Part shown: piece after piece, positions 1 through 26,400 of the stretch
Layout of the letters: the number at the start of each line of letters is the position of its first letter
How positions within the stretch are numbered: the first letter of the stretch is position 1
Source of the DNA: Hormiphora californensis
Taxonomy: Eukaryota; Ctenophora; Tentaculata; Cydippida; Pleurobrachiidae
Direction: 5' to 3'
Length of the DNA: 64,000 nucleotides
Assembly (NCBI GenBank): GCA_020137815.1
Contig: CM035361.1
Location: forward strand, 5,924,340-5,988,339
Translations under genes and position numbers: made by a program
The notes under the pieces: model-generated
Told to the model about the DNA's origin: nothing
The model's database searches: none
What the model saw: the letters and a program-made list of their open reading frames with translations, nothing else

Positions 1-20
1 AACAGTTGTTATTACTGCAG
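1..20 (+). CDS. Gene A, end of signal-peptide exon (partial)
   Basis: The first 20 bases match the 3' end of the signal-peptide exon of the paralogous genes F and E on the other strand, and are followed by a GT donor at 21. The exon ends in phase 1, as in gene F. The start codon lies outside the window. Recognition rests on paralogy only. Confidence 0.7.
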
Positions 21-133
21 GTTCGTCACATAACATCACGCATTAAATTTATATTTAATAGTTTACAAAAGTATGTGATGAATGTGTTTGCATTAGTTTA
101 ATTTTAGTGGTTAGTATCTTTATTGTATTTCAG

Positions 134-561
134 ACTGGACGGCTGTAGAGCGGGATGTAAAGATACCCTGGGACCTAGAGGCAACACCACTCGAGATAAA
201 GACGGACTCTATAACACTGGGCAGTGATGAGGTGATCATCTGTGCGCATGTACGACAAGGACAGCAAGCGCTATCAGTGGTGTGGCTGTGAAGTTCTCCT
301 CCCCAATGCAGTATTAGATAGGCTCCTGCTTACAAAACTACATAGACCTACCAGTACAACCCCCAGTGGAGGTGGATAATATCTGGACGATCACCAAAAC
401 AGAGACCGCCCTCATCATCACATGCAATAATGTTGAGGTGGTGAACTACCTGTTTGCAGATAGTTCAGATAACCGCTGTGTTACCAAGTGGGGTGGTGAT
501 GTTGTGGAGGAGATCGAGTTTACCAGTTCCTGGGACACAGCATCTGAATTCTACAGAGCAG
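134..561 (+). pseudogene. Gene A, first copy of the ~140-aa extracellular domain, decayed
   Basis: This phase 1-1 exon (acceptor ending at 133, donor at 562) is homologous to intact exons at 1836-2252, 57199-57825 and 61055-61474. It begins DWTAVERD and ends near EFYRAG like the others. It carries two frame changes (near 235-240 and 270-280) and a TAG at 315-317 where the intact copies have TGG (Trp). The second half, from IWTITKTE onward, is still open. The exon is symmetric, so skipping it would leave the reading frame of gene A intact. Some lesions could be assembly errors, but the stop is a clean substitution. Confidence 0.8.
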
Positions 562-633
562 GTAAGGACATATACTTCATTTAATGTATACCAATTGTAG
601 TGTTGTGGGTCTAGTTCTCACAGGTGGGTCATA

Positions 634-1013
634 GGGTCACCACACACCAAAGTTAAAATTAAAATTAAAATTTGACGTTTTTGGTCATAACTCTGCCATT
701 TCTTGGCAAAATTGCTTCATTTTGGGCTTGTTGGAAAGAGGGCATCGAGCCCGTTCTTAACAGCCTAAGAAACTTGAAATCGGCGCAAAGTGCGCGGCGT
801 TAAGGCGCATAATGCGCGTGTTAAAATTTTAACACACACATTTTGCTCTGTAACGCCGCGCACTTTGCGCCGATTTCAAGTTTCTTGGGCTGTTCAGAAC
901 GGGCTCGATGCCCTCTTTCCAACAAGCCCAAAATGAAGCAATTTTGCCGAGAAATGGCAGAGTTATGACCAAAAACGTCAAATTTTAATTTTAACTTTGG
1001 TGTGTGGTGACCC
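634..1013. repeat. Foldback (palindromic) element in gene A intron
   Basis: Two arms of about 185 bp are near-perfect reverse complements around a short centre at about 829. The element begins GGGTCACCACACACCAAAG and ends with its complement CTTTGGTGTGTGGTGACCC. ATA borders both sides (TA or ATA target duplication possible). A fragment of the same end is found at about 31150-31210. The open frames inside are mirror images of the arms, not genes. Confidence 0.85.
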
Positions 1014-1323
1014 ATATACTATCACTAGCCCACCCAATGGGTGCGCCTCAAGTACAGGCTCTCTGGGGCGCTCTTTATTCACATACTTAACGCCAAAATT
1101 ATGGTTGTCATAGCAACTGAGATGGTAAATATATATATGTGGACTGAACCCGGACTGATTTGTTAAAATTCACCCGAAAGTGTGAGCAACAGGCCGGGCA
1201 GGGAAAAAATGTTTTTTTTGGTAAGAGCACTCCCGTTACTAATCCTTGATTCTGAGAACTCTTGGCTAAATTTAATACACAGCTCCCACGCTAACACGTC
1301 AAATGTAACTCATTTTTGCTTAA

Positions 1324-1642
1324 CCCTTTGGGGACGATAAGCCCCCTGTCGACAGAATTCTCTAAAACTTCCTGGAGACACTTACTTTGAATCTACTTGA
1401 ACGCAGGAAAAGGAATTTTGGTTCTACCACCTGTATTTCTATTGCCTACCAAATGCACTGTTTTAGCCCTGTTTTCCGAAGTCGACAACTTCAGAGGCTC
1501 AAAACGACCTCAAAATGGTAGAAAAATGTATACATATATGTTTCAACACTGGAAACAACTTAAAACTTTCAAACATGATCTACAAAGACGCTAAATGGGT
1601 TCAAAGTACTGGGTCACCTGTGACCCAATCGTCTCCAAAGGG
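1324..1642. mobile_element. piggyBac-like MITE (319 bp) flanked by TTAA
   Basis: The ends are CCCTTTGGGGACGAT and its imperfect complement (ATCGTCTCCAAAGGG). The element is bordered directly by TTAA at 1320-1323 and 1643-1646. TTAA targets and CCY-type ends are the hallmarks of the piggyBac superfamily. There is no coding capacity. Larger relatives are at 16439, 32471 and 58444. Confidence 0.8.
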
Positions 1643-1684
1643 TTAAAAAGTGTGACACTTCACTAGTATGTTAAACTTGTCGAA

Positions 1685-1759
1685 TTCTAAACCCCTATGC
1701 CTTTTTGCAAAAGGCATCCGGGTGAATGCCTTCGGCATTCACCCGGGCGGGGAAAAAAT
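1685..1759. repeat. Twin-hairpin repeat, copy 1
   Basis: There are two adjacent perfect hairpins: ATGCCTTTT/AAAAGGCAT, then CCGGGTGAATGCC/GGCATTCACCCGG with a TTC loop. These are followed by GGGCGGGGAAAAAA. Copies with different stem sequences but preserved pairing occur at 38930-39004 and, inverted, at about 59893-59985. Confidence 0.7.
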
Positions 1760-1835
1760 TGTACGATAAATTTATTTGCCATGACATCGTTCAGTTTATT
1801 AGTGGTTACTGGTTAGTATATTTATTGTGTTTCAG

Positions 1836-2252
1836 ACTGGACAGCTGTAGAGCGGAATGTGAAGATACCCCGGGACCTGGAGGAAACATCTCTCCAGATA
1901 AAGACGGACTCTGCACTGGGAAGTAGTGAGCAGATCAGGGTGTACATGTACAACAAGGACAGCAGCTATATCGGTGCTGTGGGTGTGAAGTTCTCCTCCC
2001 CAATGCAGTATTGGATAGACTACTGTACCAGCTGGACAAAGCTGCCAGTGCAACCCCCGGTGGAGGTAGAGAAGGTCTGGACGATCACCAAAACAGAGTC
2101 TGCCCTCATCATCACATGCAATAATGTGGAGGTGCTGAACTATCTGTTCGCAGATAGTTCAAACAGCAACTGTGTTCCAAAGTGGGGTGGTGATGTTGTG
2201 GAGGAGATCGAGTTTCGCAGTAGTGACACAGCATCTGACTTCTACAGAGCGG
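1836..2252 (+). CDS. Gene A, second (intact) copy of the ~140-aa extracellular domain
   Basis: The 417-nt exon is bounded by a pyrimidine-rich tract plus AG and by a GTAAGG donor, phase 1 on both sides. It has no internal stop. The domain starts DWTAVERN, has a central FSSPMQYW motif, then VWTITKTESALIITCNN and a C-terminal WGGDVVEEIEF...TASDFYRAG. I recall this domain type next to sushi domains in predicted proteins of non-bilaterian animals, but I cannot give it a family name from sequence alone. It is presumably extracellular, since it follows a signal-peptide exon. The alternating hydrophobic pattern suggests a beta-sandwich (inference). Confidence 0.85.
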
Positions 2253-2371
2253 GTAAGGGTAGTATTATATCACGGAAGCTAGTTCAACTTTAATGTAATA
2301 TAACGCGTATTTTCAAGAACATATTCCCTGCAAATTGCATCGAACTCACACTAATTACTATTTCCATTCAG

Positions 2372-2545
2372 CACCAGAGTGTCCTGCTTTCAGTGTTGAC
2401 GGATCAACACAAGGAAGCTGGACTGCCTCACCACCAGGGACAACTGGCACCATCGAATGTGCTGCCAACCATATCCTATTGGGGAGTAAAACACTGACAT
2501 GTCAGGAGGATGGATCGTGGTCAAGTGATGTACCACAGTGTATTG
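2372..2545 (+). CDS. Gene A, sushi (CCP) domain exon
   Basis: The 174-nt phase 1-1 exon encodes a complete sushi/complement-control module: four cysteines in the order C-P-A-F, I-E-C-A, L-T-C-Q, P-Q-C, with the conserved Trp in GSWSSD. The neighbouring 1836-2252 exon ends in the same phase, so they splice cleanly. The same pairing occurs in gene E (56836-57015). No further exon of gene A is visible before gene B starts at 4118, so the gene is either a fragment or continues in exons I do not recognise. Confidence 0.85.
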
Positions 2546-4117
2546 GTTAGTATAATATAGTGGTAGTATCACGTGTCTCGTTGCGTAATGCGCATCACGT
2601 GTCTGCTTTTGGGAGGAGACATACTGAAGATGGTCGTATACATTGAGGTGTCACAACATGTCTTATGACAATATCATCCCTGCACATCCACCGTGTAGCA
2701 GACCCTCTTGAAAACTTTCAAAACAACTGTTTTTTCTAAATATGTACCATTAATTATATGGTACATGTTTAGAACAAACAGCTGTTAACCAATCCCAAAA
2801 ATGAAACCAAAATTAGGATTTAGGGGTTTCAACAAAGGGAAACGATTCAAATGGTTATGTTTCACCACCGCAGAGGGCAGATCGTCAGTGACAGAAATTA
2901 TTTGAGGGGTTTCTTATTTTGTCGAGATGTGACATGCATTCTTTAAAAAGTTAGATCAAGTAAATTTTAACTGAACGTCTTGGCAAGAGGAGAGAATGCA
3001 CAAACATATAATTTCAATATCTAATGTTAACTCAGATATAAGTTACAAACATATAATTTCAAGATCTACCAATCTTAATAACTTAGATATAAGTTACAAA
3101 TTAATATATGCTGACCTGGTTTCAATTAATAAATACATAATGGCAGCAGGACCATAAATGGAGCAAGAATTGTTCTAACCCTCCGGGGTGCGGACAGGGT
3201 CGAGCAAGGCAAAGCGAGATCAGGAGCTGTCAGCAGGGGTTTAAAGTATAAGGTCAAGATGAATTCTAGGATATGAAAAAAAAATATAGGCTTTGTCCAT
3301 GAACAAAGCGTATATTTTTCTCATCTGTACAGCCTTTTCTTTTTGTATGTCGACTTTTATTTATATCATCTATTGTATTCGACCCCCATTGTGATGTAAA
3401 CTCGGAGCTCACACAAGCGACAAAAGACGTTTAGAAGTACAGTCGGACCCCGATTTACCGGGCCCCGATTTAACGGAACCCCAATTTACCGGGAGGATAA
3501 ACTTCCCCCGATATAAGAAATTGACGATATTTTGCCCCGATATACCGGGCACCCCGATTTACCGGGCAAAACCCTTTCCCCCGAGCATGCCGGTAAATCG
3601 GGGTCCGACTGTATCTAGAAATTACAGAATATATTTTAGAAAATAAATATAGATATTTTAGAAATGTCTTATACAAGACCTATGTAGATGAACAACTTGT
3701 GCAGGCTATATGTAGATTTAGATGCTAGAACATATCGCATCATGATGAAAATATGAACGACATCTAATGAGAGATTCTCCTTGCTAATGTTTCATTTGAC
3801 ACGTTACTGTCTGGGCAGATATGTACCATATGAGTGCAGCAGCCAGCCGTCTCAAATCTTAGTCATCTATCAGGAAAATCATTTTTGCCAATGAATTTGG
3901 TGGAGGTCCAGAGTATGTTGAAAACCAAATCATCGTCCTTAAAATTATCTTCTAAAGTTGATTCAATCCACAATCTAAGTAAGTACATGTACAAAGAGAC
4001 CTGTGAATCTAATTGGCACCATTCGAAGCAACAGCTGGTACGTTTTCGCTTCACTAAAATACAGTGAGAAGATAAAGTTTTACTCCAATGATTCTTGGAG
4101 TTTATAAAACTGAGACA
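2546..4117. other. Gap between gene A and gene B
   Basis: I find no convincing exon here. It contains a two-copy ~65-bp tandem repeat (3001-3106, ACAAACATATAATTTCAA units) and the TA-flanked MITE at 3440-3611. The rest is AT-rich single-copy sequence that should hold the gene B promoter. Confidence 0.5.
3440..3611. mobile_element. pogo/Tigger-like MITE (172 bp), TA target
   Basis: The ends are CAGTCGGACCCCGATTTA and its complement, flanked by TA on both sides, as expected of the Tc1/mariner group (pogo/Tigger branch). Internally the CCCCGATTTACCGGG motif is repeated four times. Relatives are at 4218, 5844 and 39453, with fragments near 21190 and 27640. Confidence 0.75.
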
Positions 4118-21853
<17,736 letters not shown>

Positions 21854-22061
21854 CGTGTGTTATGTTCTAAACCTCTTTATATTAATGTAAAAGAGGGTTA
21901 GAAAGGGTCAGTGCTGCAAAGAGGAATTGATCGTGAAAGTCTGGTTTTGAAGATCCTAGTGTATTGTAATTGAGTCTTATTGAATTTCCTTGTTTTACTT
22001 TGCCCATGGATTTCAAATGAAATGATCTGGTTGGAGGCCCTCACACCACTATTTCAGGGCA

Positions 22062-22912
22062 GGGTGGAGGGTGGAGGGTGGAGGGTGGAGGGTGGAGGGT
22101 GGAGGGTGGAGGGTGGAGGGTGGAGGGTGGAGGGTGGAGGGTGGAGGGTGGAGGGTGGAGGGTGGAGGGTGGAGGGTGGAGGGTGGAGGGTGGAGGGTGG
22201 AGGGTGGAGGGTGGAGGGTGGAGGGTGGAGGGTGGAGGGTGGAGGGTGGAGGGTGGAGGGTGGAGGGACGGTGGAGGGTGGAGGGTGGAGGGTGGAGGGT
22301 GGAGGGTGGAGGGTGGAGGGTGGAGGGTGGAGGGTGAAGGTTGGAGGGTGGAGGGTGGAGGGTGGAGGGTGGAGGGTGGAGGTGGAGGGTGGAGGGTGGA
22401 GGGTGGAGGGTGGAGGGTGGAGGGTGGAGGGTGGAGGGTGGAGGGTGGAGGGTGGAGGGTGGAGGGTGGAGGGTGAGGGGTGGAGGGTGAGGGTGGAGGG
22501 TGGAGGGTGGAGGGTGGAGGGTGGAGGGTGGAGGGTGGAGGGTGGAGGGTGGAGGTTGGGGGTGGAGGGTGGATGGTGGAGGGGTGGAGGGTGGAGGGTG
22601 GAGGGTGGAGGGTGGAGGGTGGAGGGTGGAGGGTGGAGGGTGGAGGGTGGAGGGTGGAGGGTGGAGGGTGGAGGGTGGAGGGTGGAGGGTGGAGGGTGGA
22701 GGGTGGAGGGTGGAGGGTGGAGGGTGGAGGGTGGAGGTGGAGGGTGGAGGGTGGAGGGTGGAGGGTGGAGGGTGGAGGGTGGAGGGTGGAGGGTGGAGGG
22801 TGGAGGGTGGAGGTGTGGAGGGTGGAAGGTGGAGGGTGGAGGGTGGAGGGTGGAGGGTGGAGGGTGGAGGGTGGAGGGTGGAGGGTGGAGGGTGGAGGGG
22901 GAGGGTGGGGGG
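22062..22912. repeat. 7-bp G-rich satellite (GGAGGGT)n
   Basis: About 120 copies of GGAGGGT with a few single-base and 1-2 base indel variants, between the end of gene B and the start of gene C. Because the unit is seven bases, all three frames on each strand stay open for long stretches. These frames are not genes. GGG runs every seven bases make the plus strand a strong G-quadruplex candidate. Confidence 0.95.
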
Positions 22913-23253
22913 TTTAAACCCCCCTGCCCTTCTTCAGAAAGCTTCTCCTCGACTGTTGAAAAGTGATATGCCAATCGGTGCTGGGGTACTTTTTGGGGGC
23001 GGTCAGTTTTGACTTTTTCACCTAAATGGCGGCCCCCATAAAAGGGCTTCTTATTTCAAAACCTACTATTTTTAACATTTTAACTGGGGTTAGCGGGGGA
23101 ATCACTTGTTTGACACCAGGTTCACAATATAACTGTGTCACACCTCTATGAGATTTACTTTGTCACCTATATAGTACCTCAAAGTTATTCTCACTAAGCT
23201 CTCAACCAATAATTGATTGTCCAATATACGTTCCCTTTTCTCTTGTGAACAAC

Positions 23254-23440
23254 ATGATATTAGGACACATCATTTTCCTAACCCTCCTACTCCTGGAGAC
23301 ATCCCACGGATCGGGGGACCTGCCCCTGGATGCATCCTCTGAGGACCTGCCCCTGGAGGCATCCTCTGAAGTGTTTCTATCCCTCGCCAGAAACCCCAAA
23401 ATGCAAAATAAAAAAACATCAGACACTACGGAGGGAAATG
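23254..23440 (+). CDS. Gene C candidate first exon, signal peptide
   Basis: ATG at 23254 opens MILGHIIFLTLLLLETSHG, a good signal peptide, followed by a duplicated acidic motif (DLPLDASSE / DLPLEASSE). The frame runs on to 23511, but the donor cannot be fixed because homopolymer errors begin around 23400. Confidence 0.6.
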
Positions 23441-26400
23441 TATTCACCCTCCCGGGGGACAAAACCCAAAAAAGCCCCCGGGCCCAAACCCCCGTAAACC
23501 CGGAGGGGTGATGCGAAAAACCCCTTTTTTTTCTGCAAAAGAAGAAAATGGATCGATCATGCACGTTACGAGTGGCATGTGTATTGCGCCAAAAACCAAG
23601 TACAACACTCCTGATGATGACGTTTTGCAGCTGAGCAGGGATTGTTCCCATAAGTTTCGGTTCCTGGCTACTGGCGCTATAAAACACGTCAGGAGTGGGA
23701 AGTGTTGGCACCCTCTTGGGGGTAGTGCCCACCCGGGGGATTACACTCAGGCTGTGCTGTACAGTGGGTGCGGGGCGGCAACTGGAAATGCGGGGCCCGG
23801 GTCAACTTTTGGAGGGGGGCTCAAAATAGTAAAAAAAACCCAAAAAGAGCTGTTATTTTAGGGCCACGGACTGGGTTTTCAGCCAATCAGGGACCAGTAT
23901 TGGAAATGAACGAGTTTGAGAGATCGAGTGGGGCTTTCGACGAAACTTTTCGGGGTAATCTTCCTAAAAATAGAGGGGGTCGATTTGAAGTCAATGATCA
24001 TGGAAATGACCCAAAAGGATTGTCGTTTTATTGGTCTATAAAGTGTTTTCCTTTTAGTGAATAAGATTGAAAGATTAAAAATTTTTTTTTGGGTTTCCCA
24101 AACTTCTTTTACCCATGCATCCCATCATTCCAAATTTATGCTCCCTGCCCTTACAGCCCCCTAGGTGTAATTTGGGACAAAAAACAAAGTTGTTTCCCCT
24201 ATATTTTGGAAAAAACAGTAAAAAACACCGCCGACGGGCCCCGGCGTAAACAGGTTAGTGAGCAGGCCCTTTCAAAACAAACAGCTGCTTTCAGTTAAAT
24301 AGAGGGGGGTTCCCTTTGTGTACTGTATATGTTATGTGTTTCCCCTGTTTTCACGTGGCCACCCCGGTAAATGTAAAATTTTTTTACGAAGTTATGCTAA
24401 TAAAAAAATATGCAAAGTCAGCCTTCCTCTCAATAACTGCTTTTATCTTTTTTCTCCTCTTTTCTCTCTCTCTCTCTCTCTCTCCCCTCTCTCTCTCTCT
24501 CTCTTTCCTCTCTCTCTCTCTTTCTCCCTCTTTTTTTCTCTCTCTTTCTTTTTTCTCTTTTTTCTGCCCCCGGTTTTTATTGATTGGGCAAACAGGTTTC
24601 GGTCACAGCCCTTTTTTTCGCCCTTTTTAATGCAAAAAATTTTGCTTTTTACCCCAGATTTTGAACCACAGTATATTACTTTGCCCTTTTACCGCATTTA
24701 AATTTTTCCTCCTAATTAGCTCCAAATTTCAAATATTAAAAACCCCTTTTCCAAAATTTTTTCCCTTTTATTTTTGAGCGCGTTTGCTGTTTTTACCCCG
24801 GTGAAATAAAACCCAAATTTCCCTGGATGTTGAAGTGGGCCTTTTCTCGGGGTTGTTTCTCCTTTCCATTCGGGGCCCAAATAGAGGGGAGACTGGGAGG
24901 GGGGACCAAATAAGTGTAAAAAAATCTTTTACTGGATCGTTCCAGATCAATATACTATAAATTTGGTACAAATAAAACTGTTCAAGTTCCCCGTGTGAGT
25001 GGTCGAAAACATAGCCCCAAATTTTTTTTGAATTTCCCCGGGGGCCCGGGTGATTAATTTTTTCCACAGGATTTATGATGATGTATTCTCTCCCCCTAGT
25101 GTACTGGTGCGACAGCTGTGAGACAGTGAAACAGTTGCTCCTTCCTACTGAGAGACATGATAAAAGTGTGTCTAAAGATTGGGCTACTGACAGAGCAGGA
25201 CTGTCCTGAGCTGATAACCAGGGAGGTAAGAATAGAAAAAACGATTAGATATCATAAAGTGTGCAATTAAGTTACTATTAGGGGAATGGAAATGAACGCT
25301 CGATCCCCAGGGCAAATTAACACTCCTCAAGGGCAAATAAAAACTTTTCAAATTCCCCCCAAAATTGCAGTTGATTATTTTTCTCAACAAATTTTTCTCC
25401 CGGGCCCAGGGAAACGACTTTAATTCCCCAAGACCCGAGAAAGCGATCACGGCCCGGGAAAAGCCCCCTATTTAGCGCAGGGCGACCTTCCTGATATCAT
25501 TACGGAGAAGGTGATTCAGCAGATTCTAACCGAGGCTTATAGACCAGCCATGGCAACTGTTGCTACGACAACTGAACAGACTCCGGAGGAGGTTGCTACG
25601 ACAACCAACCAGATTCCTGAGGATGATGATGAGGTTGCAACTGACTTTCCTTATGGTGTTACCGAGGCTGACGGAGACTTCCGAAATCCGGTAAGTTACT
25701 GTCTGGCATCGTGATGGGTCGTAAGGGGTCAACTCAACAGGTAGGCGGACTCTAGTGCTGACGGACTCTATATCTAAATCCAAGGAGGACTTTATATCTA
25801 ACCCTAACCTTTACACTAACCCCGGCCCTAACCTCGAAGCCAAATAACGGCCCTAACACTTCTAAACGAGTATATAGGTACAGCAAACTCTCGTTACCGG
25901 CCTAACGGCCGAAATCTCGAGTTCGCTTTTCGTGATTTTAGCACTAGAGTCCGCTTACCTACTCAACAATTTGCAACCCTTTTATAGTCCAGCCCTTTTC
26001 GTGCCCTTCGTTCAGAAGAGCGGCCAGTGAGGAGAGTGGTCGGATATAATACAGATAATACTGTGATTTGTGGGGATTGTGTCCTCAGGAGAACTCGACA
26101 GGGCAATACAGATAATATCAACGAACTGTCTCTTAACACCATGATTTGATATCACCATTTATTATCTAGGTGGTTGATACATGGGCAGCAGACCCCACCC
26201 GGAAGACCTGCTCTATTTTTGGCAGAGGAGACATCTTCGTGTCAACATTCAACATGGAAACGTACGCTTTTTCGGTAAGTAACATAACATAGGGGGATGT
26301 CATCGGCAATAGGCGATCGTATGTGGCGGCACCAACCCGGTTTTTAGAGGACATGTATAACAGTTAGGCTTTTAGTTTTTTTGATATTTTGCGTTTTGAG

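Larger units (their letters stand above)
23420..25480. other. Second stretch of homopolymer-inflated sequence
   Basis: Base composition and run structure resemble 10.4-12.5 kb. It contains a CT microsatellite (24466-24545) and a damaged fragment of the 109-bp hAT-like MITE (23860-23902). Apart from gene C pieces, no reliable gene can be read. Confidence 0.65.

Noticed and set aside
821-1015. 64-codon frame starting MGHHTPKLK
   Set aside because: Falls within one arm of the 634-1013 palindrome; no splice sites or conservation as protein.
1715-1747. UUCG tetraloop or factor-independent terminator in the twin hairpin
   Set aside because: Best pairing leaves a three-base TTC loop, and the A-run and genome type do not fit a bacterial terminator.
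21980-23012. Several open frames of 88-328 codons on both strands
   Set aside because: All are translations of the 7-bp GGAGGGT array, where every frame is open. No protein-like sequence outside the repeat.
23202-23732. 176-codon frame on the minus strand opposite gene C
   Set aside because: Antisense of the gene C signal and lectin-like blocks and spans the corrupted zone.
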